Below, piece by piece: positions 1-10,170 of a DNA stretch of 64,000 nucleotides (positions within the stretch are counted from its first letter, which is position 1; the number at the start of each line of letters is the position of its first letter). The position numbers and the translations under genes were made by a program. A model generated the notes under the pieces. That model was not told where the DNA came from, did no database searches, and saw only the letters and a list, made by a program, of their open reading frames with translations. The stretch is from Termitomyces sp. T153 (Eukaryota > Basidiomycota > Agaricomycetes > Agaricales > Lyophyllaceae), in contig JACKQL020000063.1 in the NCBI GenBank assembly GCA_018296165.2, forward strand, positions 124,001 to 188,000, read 5' to 3'.

Positions 1-364
1 GTTGAGAGTTGACAATACCTGTCTCAATATTGCTGTTGTGTTCATTTAGATGTCTTTACTTTTCCTAGAAAGCTTTCTTATTCCACACCATGCACATAAT
101 CCCTCATTCATTTTGTTTGCTATTCTTTTGTTCAAAACCTTATTTTTCCATAACATATGTTCCAATATACACAAAACATCTTTTCTCAGCTGTCACCACT
201 CTAATGTCTGACTCTGAGGGTAAGACATACTTATTTACCTACTCATAGTATTTTCTTACTTACATTGCCTGTAAATATGATTGTATATTTGGTCTACAAG
301 TATAATACAGCCATCACCACTCTAATGTCTGACTCTGAGGATCTGATTGTATATTTTGTCTACA
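1..364 (+). repeat. 5' LTR of the copia element (lacks its first base)
   Basis: Aligns end to end with 5718-6082. The LTR is bounded by TGTTGA and TCTACA; here the initial T lies outside the window. It contains a perfect 27-bp internal direct repeat at 193-219 and 314-340. The sequence just after it, starting GGTTATAGGCC at 365, is in the primer-binding-site position, but I cannot name the primer tRNA. Confidence 0.9.
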
Positions 365-3300
365 GGTTATAGGCCCCATTTTTTTGCTTCATGCTGTGAA
401 TGATCCAGAGACATAGACACAAAAGAGATTTTTAGATTTCCTGGCTCATACAAAATATCAAGGTACACTATACAAAATGTCCAACACCTCTACACACAAT
501 CCACCCACATTTTCCAAGGAGCAGCAGTTTGATGGGACAAACTATGCCAGCTTCAAAGACAGGGTCCTTATTGCAGCACAATCTTGCAGTGCTTGCAGCT
601 ACCTCAAAGGAACCATCCTGAAACCTGAACCCAACAACAATGTCTCACTAAAAACCCCTGACAAGGTACCTCTCCTGGCAGAACCTACCCCATGGCACTC
701 TTCCAACCTGTCCAAGGAAGAATGGGACAGCCAAAACACCTGGACCATTAGCTTGATTTTCAACAATTGCAAAAACCCTATTGGATTAGGGATAAAAATG
801 AGCAGAACAGCTGCCCAAGCATATAAATCACTCACTGACATGTATGGTGTAGCCTCAGAGTTGGTGGCAACAGAGGCAGTAAACAAACTTTGTGCTACAA
901 AGCTCAGGGAAGGAGCCAATTTCCAAGAACATGTCAAGGTGCTCTCCACCAAATGGAATGAGCTGTCAAAAAGAGGGCAGTTATCACAGATGCAATGTTC
1001 AGATCTATGGTGATTGGATCCCTCCCAGAATCCTGGAACACAATTGTATTGAGTCTTTATGCCACCACCACATTGGCAATGCTCATTGCTGGATTAATGG
1101 TCCATTGGGAATGGATCAAAGCACAAAAACTGGAGAAGACATCAGTAACCACACTCCAGGCAACTGCAAAGCCCCAAAAGTCCAAGTTGATCTGTGCAAA
1201 CCCCAACTGTGGATGCACTGGACATACAATGCTGAACTGCTACTGGAAAGGTGGTGGGGAGAAAGGCCAATTCCCCACAAATTTCAGAAACTGCAAGAGC
1301 ACCTTAGCATCAATCAACACCACTCAGGACACAGCCTTGGCAAATCTAGCAAATGCAAATGCCACAAATCCAAGTGCTCAGATCACATATGCTTTATTAG
1401 CATAGTACATGCCAGTGGCAGTATATGATGCCTAAGAAACCCCTGTCCAAAGCCTACCTGACAACACTGTGCTCACACTTCAGGCAAGAGCCAAAATCCC
1501 CACATTCACAGACTCAGGCACAAGTGATCATTGCTTTGTTAGCTGTGAGGATTTTGTGGACTATGTACCACTCAAATTGCTGAGAGAGAGACAAGCTGCT
1601 ACCCAGGATGCAGTGTTCCACATAGTAGGCCAGGGGACTGTCAAGAATATGGTGAAGATGGGTGAGGGCATGGCCAAATTAGTGTTCAAAAATGCCCTAC
1701 ATACCCCTGATTTGTCAGCAAATCTCATCTCCATAGGGAAGTTTGACAGTGCTGGTTTCTCAACCATGTTCAGCCAGGTGAGAGCAGTATTCCATGACTC
1801 TAATGGGAGAGAGATCCTTATGGGGAAGGGAATCAACAGCATGTACCTACTTGACACACTTGATAGTAACCTAAGATCAAACACCAGAGCAATGATCATG
1901 TTGGCAATTGACATCCCTGTCAACTTCAATGGATGGCACCACCAATTTGGATATGCAGGGGTGGACAAAATCTAAACAATGGCTCAGAAGAGTATGGTGA
2001 AGGGCCTGAACATAAAGGGCAATGTGAAGGTTAGCAGCATTTGCAAAGACTGCATATATGAGAAGCACATGATTAGACCATATGACAGCAAATGTGAGAA
2101 ATTGGCTCACCCAAATGACTGTGTTCACCTTGATCTGTGAGGCCCAGCCTTGGCCATGTCCCTAGGAGGTGCCTCCTACCCTATGCTTGCAGCAGATGAC
2201 AACATGGCATGACTCTTGGACTACTATCTGAGCCAGAAGAATGCAGTCACAACCCTCACAGCCTTCAAGGCATACTATGCTGAGTCCAAAAGGTAGACAG
2301 GCCAGAAGCTGATGCTGGTTTGTCTTGATGCTGGCAAAGAGTGGATGAATGAACTGTAGGAGAATTGTACCAGTCACAGTATTGTTCTAAAGGTCATAGT
2401 ACTTTATGTGCATTCCCAAAATGGGTTCATCAAGCAAAGTATCTGGACAGTGATTGAGGGCATTCAATGCATGCTAGCCAAGAGTGGCCTCTCCAAAAGC
2501 TTGTGGGCAGAAGCAGCAGCAACCCAAATACACAGAAAGAACCAATTCCCAGTGGCACATAACAAGGATGTGGTGCCAGAAGAGTTGTGGACAGGGAGGA
2601 AGCAAAATATGTCACACTTGAGACCATTTGAGTGCATTGGTTTTGCAAAGGTGCTCAAGGAACTGGTAAAATCAAAGTTAGCCCCAAGGTCAGTAAAATA
2701 TGCATTTGTAGGGTACTCAGATAGTGGCTACTGACTTTACAACCAAACAACACAAGCCATTGTGACCTCAAAGGATGTTATCTTTGATGAAGGGACTGGA
2801 CAGATTACTTACCACTCTCAAGGAGGCTGATGACCTACTCTCAGACACTAACCCTCAGCCCACCCCAAACACTCCAGGTGTACTCAACAGATGCCAGCCA
2901 GTTGCTCCTTGTATTTGTAGCAATGACCCTCCCCTTCATGTCACATTGGATGCAGAAACTGAGACTGATCTGACAGCAATGAGCAAACCTGAATTAAATG
3001 CCCACACCATTGACAACATGGCAGTAAACAATCCCACCACTGTACTCATCCCATGTCAATCAGAGAAGATCAGAAATCATCAAGCCTCCTCTGTCCCTAT
3101 CCAACCTGACCCACAGCCCACTGACATGCCCAAAACCCAAGCCCTAACTGTGAGGGATGCTTATGCATTCTTAGGGGCAATCAAGCCAACCAAGAAAGAC
3201 AATCTTGTGCCCCAGAGTTACAACAAAGCCATGAAGAAACCTGGCCTGTAGGTACCTGCCATGGAGGAGGAGCTGAGGATGATGAGGGAGAGAGAAGTCA

Positions 3301-4543
3301 TTTGGTTAGTTGACAAAAAGGAGGTGCCAGAGGGGAAGAAGGTAGTGGGAGTAAAGTGGGTCTATGCAAACAAGTATGATGCAAAGGGAAACATAGTGCA
3401 GAGGAAGGCAAGGTTAGTGGCAAAGGGGTTTTCTCAGGTGTCAGGCAAAGATTACAATAAGATGTACACCACAGTTGTCTACCTCAAGTCATTTAGAATG
3501 TCCATCACTATAGCCACAAAGTTAGGATAGTTGATCTGGCAAGTAGACTTCATGGCAGCTTACCTCAACAGTGTCCTGAAGTATGAAGTATATATTGAGC
3601 TTCCTCCAGGGTTTCCAGGAGAGGAGGGGAAAAGAGGCCTCCTCTTAAAAACCCTGTATGGTCTCATGCAGGGAGTACAAGACTGGTGATGATGATGATG
3701 ATGATTCATTTTATTTGTTTTGAGACCTATTTTTACATGGAATAATCCTTGTCCTAGGTCCTGCAGTACATAATGGGGGGTGGTAACTATGGACACTCCA
3801 GCTAGTTCTCCAGCCCGATCCCTTTTCAGCTGATGCCGGTTATGCCTCATAGCCACTTTTTACTACAATTTGACTTCATCAGAGTTCATACTACTTCCCA
3901 CCCTAAGTCCCACACCATCTGCCATTAATGTGCTGTCCCAATTTCTAAACCCAGCTATACTCCACAGGGCTTACTGAGTGTGTGTTGGTTTGTCCCATGA
4001 AGAACTCCGCTTCCAGCTCTAAGCTCCCATTCCATCACACCAGTAAGGATGTCACGACACACCCTTCCCCATGCCCAGACATGACTTTTCAGAAGATCGA
4101 TCCCAAGATTTGGAACCCATGATGGAATGGCCAGTGGGCTGCCTAGTGACAGACATGCTGCACCAATTGGCTAGACACCCAATCAAACCGGCAACCATAG
4201 TAATTACCTCACTGAACCATCTGATGGACCACACAGTAACTTTGGCAGCCTGATCAAACTATTGACTCCTATCCTCTCGCCTACCCATACCTCAACCCAC
4301 TTGGTCAGCAAGGACCCTGAGACCCTCTCCCAAATCCATTGAGCCAGGGAAACCATTTGTTTTTGTCATCTGGTCACGAGCATGGTAGTCACCATGCCTC
4401 ATTGTATCATGTGCTGATTGGTCGTTCCAGGGTGGCCTGACCAACAAAGCCTTCCTAATCATCACGTGTGGGTGGTGGCTTTCTGGTGGCATTGAAGAAC
4501 CCATGTGGTGTCTAAGGTGTTTTCCACACAGGTGCACTCAGCC

Positions 4544-4554
4544 AGAGTCAAAAC
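4544..4554 (-). promoter_or_regulatory. Degenerate Pol III box B of the SINE
   Basis: GTTTTGACTCT on the minus strand matches 8 of 11 positions of the box B consensus GGTTCGANTCC. One mismatch is TG in place of the conserved CG, which fits CpG deamination. Confidence 0.55.
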
Positions 4555-4604
4555 CCCAACCTTGCACTCACAGATCATATGACCTGCTTTGGGATGTGAT
4601 GGTG

Positions 4605-4616
4605 CCAGCTGAGCCA
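4605..4616 (-). promoter_or_regulatory. Pol III box A of the SINE
   Basis: TGGCTCAGCTGG on the minus strand matches the tRNA box A consensus at every fixed position. It lies near the 5' end of the inserted element. Confidence 0.7.
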
Positions 4617-5717
4617 CCACACCCCTTGTACAAGACTGGTTCTGGACACTGAATGCAACATATGAATCTTTGGGGTACTGGACATTGAGAGCAGATTCTT
4701 GCATACAATTCAGGGAAGAAGACAGCAAGAGCACCATCACAAACACTTTTACTGAGGAGAGGCAAAAAAGGCAAAGCAGGAGTTGGGGCAGATATACAAT
4801 ATTAAGGACCTCAGTAAGCCATCATACATCCTAGGCATGGCAATAGAACAAGACCCCATCACTGGAGCAATCTCACTCTCTCAGTGTGCATACCTACAGT
4901 GAGTCCTGGACCAGTTTGGAATGGTGGACTGTAACCCACACATTACTCCATTCCCAAGCAGATTATGCCTCACTGAGTCAATGTCCCCACAAACCAAAGG
5001 TGATTGTAGATTCATGGAGAACAAACCCTACTGCCAACTCCTTGGCTCACTGATGTGGGCTCAAGTAGCAACATGACCCAATCTCTCATTTGTAGTGGGA
5101 GTCCTTGCCCACTTTCAGTCAAACCCTGGCCCCACACACTAGAATGCAATGCTCCACATGCTTGGGTATTTGAAGGGGACTGTAGATTATAAGCTCACCT
5201 ACTTCAAGGAGCTTGGTGGGGACTTGAAGCCTCTTGGTTTTGTGGATGTGGACTTTGGAGGAGATCTTGACATGCACTAATCTACCACCAGATATGTATT
5301 CATGATGTCTGGGGGAGCAGTATTGTGGTCATCCAAATGTCAAAACACAATGGCACTCAGTACAACAAAGCTGAGTTCATGGCTATGACACATGGTGCCC
5401 AACAGGGACTCTGGATGCACAACTTCCTCACAGAAGTAAACCTCCCCCAACCTTTCCCTATCCCACTATGTGTCAACAACCAATCCTCTATTGCATTAGC
5501 TGAGTCCACAAAAGGCCATGCCAGGGCCAAACACATTGATATTTGCCACCACTATATTTGGGAGTGTGTACACAATGGTGACATCAAAATCAAACACATC
5601 CCATCTACCAAAAACCTTACAGACCTGTTCACCACTCCTTTGCCTCAAACTCTCCACAAATACCTTGTCAATAAGATGGGTCTCAGGGACTGAAACAATC
5701 CAGCTTGTTGGAGGGAG

Positions 5718-6082
5718 TGTTGAAAGTCAACAATACCTGTGTCAATACTGCTGTTGTGTTCATTTGGATGTCTTTACTTTTCCTGGAAAGCTTTCCTATT
5801 CCGCACCATACATGTAATCCCTCTTTCATATTGTTTGCTATTCTTTTGTTCAAAACCTTATTTTTCCATAACATATGTTCCAATATACACAAAACATCTT
5901 CCCTCAGCCATCACCACCCTAGTGTCTGACTCTGAGGGTAAGACATACTGATTTACCTACTCATAGTATTTTCTTACTTACATTGCCCATAGATCTGATT
6001 GTATATTCAGTCTACAGGTATAATACAGCCATCACCACTCTAGTGCCTGACTCTGAAGATCTGATTGTATATTCAGTCTACA
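5718..6082 (+). repeat. 3' LTR of the copia element
   Basis: 365 bp starting TGTTGAAAGTCAAC and ending TCTACA, directly preceded by a purine-rich tract. It is homologous to 1-364 with scattered transitions. The internal repeat seen in the 5' LTR is also present here (near 5911 and 6033), slightly diverged. AGATG follows the LTR and would be one copy of the 5-bp target duplication. Confidence 0.9.
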
Positions 6083-6537
6083 AGATGGGGCATATTATCT
6101 AAGGGGAGCAAGCTCCCCTTTAATAGATATCCCTGTCTGAAGCCTTAACCAACCTAATGCTAATGCTAACAAACTAACCAACCTAACAAAAAACCTAGCT
6201 GAACCATAATCAGCTTACAGTGTGAGCCATAGACAGCTTGCTCAACACTACACATATACACGATGTTAATGTAACTTGACCATCAATATGGTGTATTGGT
6301 TATGTTGTTTCTTATATTATGTATGTATTGTCCCTGGAGTTTGTTTGTTCAATTCTACAACAGTGTTATTTTTTTGAGTTCCTAATGCATCAGTGATGCA
6401 TTAGTGTCATGCATTACTTCCGTACAGTAGTTAATTTAAGTTATAGAGGATATTGCACTACATTTTTACCATAATTACACAGAATGGTGCATTAAAGTGA
6501 CAGGATCAGGTGTTCGACCCACCTAGAATGTGCCGTA
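6083..6537. other. Intergenic, AT-rich, with two perfect hairpins
   Basis: No coding region seen. There are two perfect short inverted repeats: a 9-bp stem with a 2-nt loop at 6101-6120 (arm AAGGGGAGC) and an 11-bp stem with a 1-nt loop at 6382-6404 (arm CTAATGCATCA). Either could be the remnant of a small inverted-repeat element. No terminator or RNA gene role is evident. Confidence 0.6.
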
Positions 6538-7475
6538 TCATCTGGTGATACCCCAGAGGTATTCCCGAGTTGTGGTATGAAAAGTCAAAATCAGAAATAA
6601 CGTCCCACTCACGAATGACAGGGTATAAACTGTCGTAAAATCAAGTTCAAACAAATCGTTTGCCTGATTGACGATGAGAAGCGAATGATTTTCAGGTCCA
6701 CCGTTGCTTTCATAATAGAGCAAGCTCTGTGGTACGTAGGTTTTGGTAGTCACTGGATAGTAATTTGGACGTTCAATTATCAAGCCGGATTGAACATGTT
6801 TCATTGTCTGTGCCCACAGAACCGGACAACGCCACGACATCACCTAGACCATCGTTAGGGCTGGTTCCAGGGATCGTAAATACACCCTATACTGACTGAG
6901 ATACACTGACTACTCTCGTTGAAATACTCATTATAAGACCATGGTTGCTCCTATCTCTTTTGTTGAATTGAGAAGTCAAGAAATCAAGAAGCAATTATAA
7001 GCTTCGATAAGTGGCTCGCAACAACACTTACTGGCCAGTACTGTCAAAGAAAAGAGACGCATCTGACGACTTCAACCAGTCCCTTTGACGTCTTTTGAAG
7101 GCATGACCTGCATCATCGACTACCCTCTGACTTACAGAGCCTGAATTCTCAACGTTGACACTCGATACCCACGTCAGCTTTTGAATGATGTTAATTCAAG
7201 CACAATGAAATCAGACATCAAGTTTTCCACAGATAATCAATGGCAAAACTTGAATTCCCTTGAGTAGAGATGGTAAGGTTGTATGTCCCGGGCAACGTGA
7301 TATTCATAACGCAGAGCGGGATCTGGGGCGCCAACGGGCCCGCTCCGTTTTTGAAGAAATTTTGACCATCAAAATTGACAGTGAAAATGCCATATTTAGT
7401 AGGAACGGACATGGACTGTTCACAGAGAAGAGAGGAGGCGTGCCCAGGGTTCTGACTGAAAACAAGTGAAGTCAA
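6538..7475 (-). pseudogene. Decayed or fast-evolving beta-sandwich-type protein, fragments
   Basis: Two coding blocks on the minus strand read as parts of one protein. The upstream block (about 7443 to 7218) contains YGIFTVNFDGQNF and ends FAIDYLW. The downstream block (about 6843 to 6538) contains SLLYYESNGG and FELDFTTVYT. Their spacing and wording resemble the repeated beta-sandwich ectodomain of a family common in Agaricomycetes, where an 'F-T-V-x-x-D-G' strand is followed by a 'F-x-L-D-Y' strand. An acceptor-like CAG precedes the first block. I could not find a clean N-terminus, signal peptide or membrane helix, and the link between blocks is uncertain. It may be a pseudogene or a multi-exon gene I cannot fully resolve. 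Confidence 0.4.
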
Positions 7476-7936
7476 CTATCAGTCAATCAGATGCTATCAT
7501 CTTCCTAGTTCGATAAGTCAAACGCATAGTCCCGGACCAGTCAATCGAAGCCGAACTGCAAGAATACTGCATCCTTGCCCAGAAAAAGGGACGAATAAGG
7601 ACCATTGCTCGACCGTTAGACCGCAACATTGCATACACGGGCCACGGCAAGAGTAGAAGATTCTAGCTACAAGAAGTGCAACAAATGATTATAGTATATC
7701 CAATTGTTTCTCACAGCAAAAAAAGAATTGGAGCATATGTCAATTGCAATAGTTGTCGTACACGACGGATTTTGTAGAAGACAACGGGTTCAAGAAGACT
7801 GTCACGGTGTGGGAGAGCAACATCCAAATTGAAAATGCGAACTGTTGGGGAGGATCAATCTGCCAACCCAGAAAGCGGCGTTTGCCGAGTAACAAGCCCG
7901 GAACTATGGTCTATTTCCTTCAAAACATCATGCATC

Positions 7937-9093
7937 ATGTCTGACGAAGCGAAGTGGTCGTTTTCTCAAAGCTTCTCTGTTCGATTCCACTCTTCGCGTC
8001 TTGGTCTGCGTTTATAATACTTCTTCTCCTGGCATTCCTAAGTTTACGGCTGAATAGACTTAGAAGCTCGTATCAACGATGCGAAGTCAAATACAACTAT
8101 TTCGGAGGAATTATTACAAGACTTGTCCATTGAGCTAGCTAGGCTTGTGAAGAGTCTTGCTGATGCAACAGGCTCAATACCTCGCTACGATCAACGGCAG
8201 TATGAAGAGGTCCGTCATCATCCTATCTCAAGTTTTCCCGATTCAAACTTTACCAGCAAGTGACAGCTTTGGAGATTGCTTTATCGGATGTTAAACGATT
8301 ATCCAAGCAGAAGCCTAAGTTCGCATTCAAGCGAACAGCAGCTACTTCGACACCCAAAAATATACCCAAGCCTGCAACTGCTTTTCCTGAAAATTTATCA
8401 ACCCTACCCAAATCAACGACCAATCTATCACTTTCTGGTTGTTCTTATCAGCTTTTGACGTGGGAATCTTTGCCAAAATCATCTTTGCCGGAGGATTTGG
8501 CTATCCAGGACCTTGATCATTGTATTGTCAATCTAATACCATCAGGCCGAGGCAGCGCACCACACTCCACATTGCAAATTTCTGCGCTTCACATCCAGAA
8601 TTTGGCGGACACTGTATTACTACTTCCTCCCATCGAAGGTAGTGTTTTGATTCACGACTTAACAAGATGCACGATTGTTGTAGGTTGCCATCAGGTATGC
8701 CGAACCGTCAATGGACAGCTTGATCAGATGCTGACACCGATGCTAAACATTAGTATCGGATGCACACTTCTAAAAATGTGGACGTCTACCTGGCCGTTAC
8801 GTCCGACCCTGTCATTGAGCACTGCTCAGGGGTACGTTTTGGTGGATACCCAAGCATCCTTGGTTCAACTGCAATAGTAGGTACTGATCTCTTACAATGC
8901 CTATGATACTAAAGTATCCCAGCCAAGCAAACATCATAACGTTCTCGATTTCTCTCATATACGGTCATCACCATCACCTCATTGGTCAACCCTTGACAAT
9001 GATCGAGTATCATCCAAATGGCTTTCAGGAAATCTTGCAATGACACGAGAGGTTCTGGATGCAACACGCGAGAACATGCTCCCTGAATCATAG
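7937..9093 (+). CDS. Tubulin-binding cofactor C (beta-tubulin folding GAP)
   Basis: Cofactor C acts in the cytoplasmic tubulin-folding complex with cofactors D and E, stimulating GTP hydrolysis by beta-tubulin so that the native dimer is released. Exons by splice signals: 7937-8003, 8058-8209, 8257-8694, 8754-8862 (or 8880) and 8915-9093, giving 314 or 320 residues. The last intron is either 52 nt (donor at 8863) or only 34 nt (donor at 8881); both keep frame. An N-terminal helical, charged region (LEARINDAKS, QDLSIELARLVKSLAD) precedes the C-terminal beta-helix domain. That domain carries HIQNLADTVLLLPPIEGSV and the signature RMHTSKN, with the arginine expected of the catalytic finger, then HCSGVRFGGYPSIL. 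It ends DFSHIRSSPSPHW, as in the family. The start codon is the first in frame and lies in a separate short exon. Confidence 0.9.
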
Positions 9094-9509
9094 GTTTGGT
9101 GTTTTTTTGACTGATGAGAGCTGTAACTTGAAGCTCGAGTTCAGTGCATTGTTTGTTGAGACAACTATAGGTTCTGGACTACTGTCAGTACTCATAAGCT
9201 GCTCTGATTAATGCTCGAAACCTCTTGTCGATATAAGCTACTAAATTAGTACATATTTAGTCGCAACACCTTACCTCAGAGTCCGTGGAGAGCGCGGTCT
9301 GCTTGTCTTATAAAAATGCTTGAATGAAAAACGCCAATTGATGTTCAGGTGCCAAGCGCGAAGCTTCATAGATACTACGTACCGGTAAGTAATAGCTTCG
9401 AATTGGATCGAAATCAACCTCGTCGCGCACAACACAGCCTAGTCAACCGTCACAGATCACTACAGTAACGCCGGCCCACCCAACGATACACGACCATTTT
9501 CAATTTCTA
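9094..9509. other. Intergenic between cofactor C and the Cys-rich gene
   Basis: About 415 bp without a convincing reading frame. It should hold the 3' end of the upstream gene and the promoter of the next gene. I see no clear TATA box or repeat. Confidence 0.6.
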
Positions 9510-9959
9510 ATGGCTGACGATGCTGGCGGAATATGCTGTGGACTATGCTGTAAGTGTCATAACTCTTACTCAAAGGACATGAAACATGAATAACAGAGGT
9601 ATTTCTCTAGCCATCTGTTGTGCAGTTTCTCTCCAGTCGTGGTCTCAAACGAGTATTACGTTTCCTCGTACTCATGACATCTTTGTCTAACTAAAATGTT
9701 CTTCTGTAAAGCTGGATGGGGCTCAAATGGCTGCTGTAATAGCAACAGACAGGCAGGATGCTGTAACTCGTGTTGTGGGGACTCCTTTGATGAAGATGCG
9801 TTTGATAGGGAGGTGAAGAAGGATATGGAGAAGACGAGGGCCAGTACAAGTGCAGATGGCACACCTGCGACGACGGAACAACCAACAAGTGGCCAAGCTA
9901 TGACGATGCCGATTAGTAAATTAGAGCCCGCTATGGCTCCTAGGCCTGAACAAGCTTAA
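9510..9959 (+). CDS. Small Cys-rich CC-motif protein
   Basis: Three exons by splice signals (9510-9549, 9599-9652, 9712-9959) give 113 residues. Intron 2 (59 nt) has a good CTAAC branch site. The N-terminal 60 residues are rich in paired cysteines (GICCGLCC, AICC, GCCN, AGCCNSCCGDSFDEDAF). A charged segment (DREVKKDMEK) and a low-complexity Thr/Ala/Pro tail follow. A CC-rich head followed by an SFDEDAFD-like acidic stretch is a pattern I associate with basidiomycete proteins of unknown function. Paired cysteines near a short hydrophobic stretch (CISLAICCAVSL) could allow palmitoylation or membrane attachment; that is inference. No enzymatic motif is visible. Confidence 0.75.
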
Positions 9960-10170
9960 AGTTCAAAAAGATTCAAATTTATGACTCCGTCCCTTGCAAG
10001 AATTGTTTCATTTTGATTACTTATCTACATAAATTTTGACAATGATCATCACGAGCCTCTGTTGGATTCAATTGCTATTTCCCGATTGACGTCATGATAC
10101 ATGTACCCATGCCTTGAATAAGTTCTACGTGCTTTGACAACTTAGACATGGAGTGACTACATAAGACATA
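9960..10170. other. Convergent intergenic gap
   Basis: About 210 bp separates the ends of two convergent genes. It is AT-rich and presumably holds both polyadenylation regions; nothing else is seen. Confidence 0.6.

Larger units (their letters stand above)
3688..4640 (-). mobile_element. tRNA-derived SINE inserted in the copia RT
   Basis: A roughly 950-bp insertion splits the copia reverse transcriptase. The 13-bp sequence GTACAAGACTGGT stands on both sides (3675-3687 and 4628-4640), a target-site duplication of the length made by LINE machinery. Read on the minus strand the insert starts with a Pol III box A, TGGCTCAGCTGG (4605-4616, matching TRGCNNAGYNGG), followed about 50 nt later by a degenerate box B, GTTTTGACTCT (4544-4554). 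It ends in a (TCA)n simple repeat, seen as (TGA)n on the plus strand from 3687. It has no coding capacity. It still contains many CpGs, unlike its host element, which suggests a later insertion. It is longer than most SINEs, so it could be composite. Confidence 0.8.
477..5693 (+). pseudogene. Broken copia gag-pol
   Basis: Gag runs from 477 to about 1013 and continues after a frame change near 1000 as far as 1405. A zinc knuckle with C-x4-C-x4-H-x4-C spacing is at about 1193-1240. The protease motif DSGTSDH starts at about 1511. The integrase region (about 1980-2730) contains several stops, and the usual glutamate of its D,D-35-E triad appears to be lysine. Reverse transcriptase begins near 3261 (KVVGVKWVYANKYD, ARLVAKGFSQ), is interrupted by a SINE after QDW at 3686, and resumes at 4641. 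RNase H and the C-terminus end at 5693 (KHIDICHHY, KMGLRD) after further stops and a frameshift near 5330. There is no intact catalytic domain. Confidence 0.9.
1..6082 (+). mobile_element. Degenerate Ty1/copia LTR retrotransposon
   Basis: The element has near-matching LTRs at 1-364 and 5718-6082. Between them, in copia order, are gag with a zinc knuckle, protease, integrase, reverse transcriptase and RNase H. A purine-rich tract (GGAGGGAG, about 5709-5716) immediately precedes the 3' LTR. The window begins one base into the 5' LTR, so the left target duplication cannot be seen. It cannot move by itself: stops and frameshifts break every long domain and a SINE sits inside the reverse transcriptase. 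The LTRs differ at 6 of the first 52 aligned bases, so the insertion is old. By eye the copia-derived sequence has almost no CG dinucleotides, unlike the neighbouring genes. Classification as copia rests on integrase preceding reverse transcriptase. Confidence 0.93.

Noticed and set aside
892..1428. Alternative 178-codon frame in gag
   Set aside because: The zinc knuckle and continuing gag sequence lie in the frame from 995; this one is a shadow.
6508..6524. tRNA-like T-arm (AGGTG-TTCGACC-CACCT)
   Set aside because: No matching acceptor stem, anticodon arm or box A at the proper distance upstream; probably chance or a tRNA fragment.
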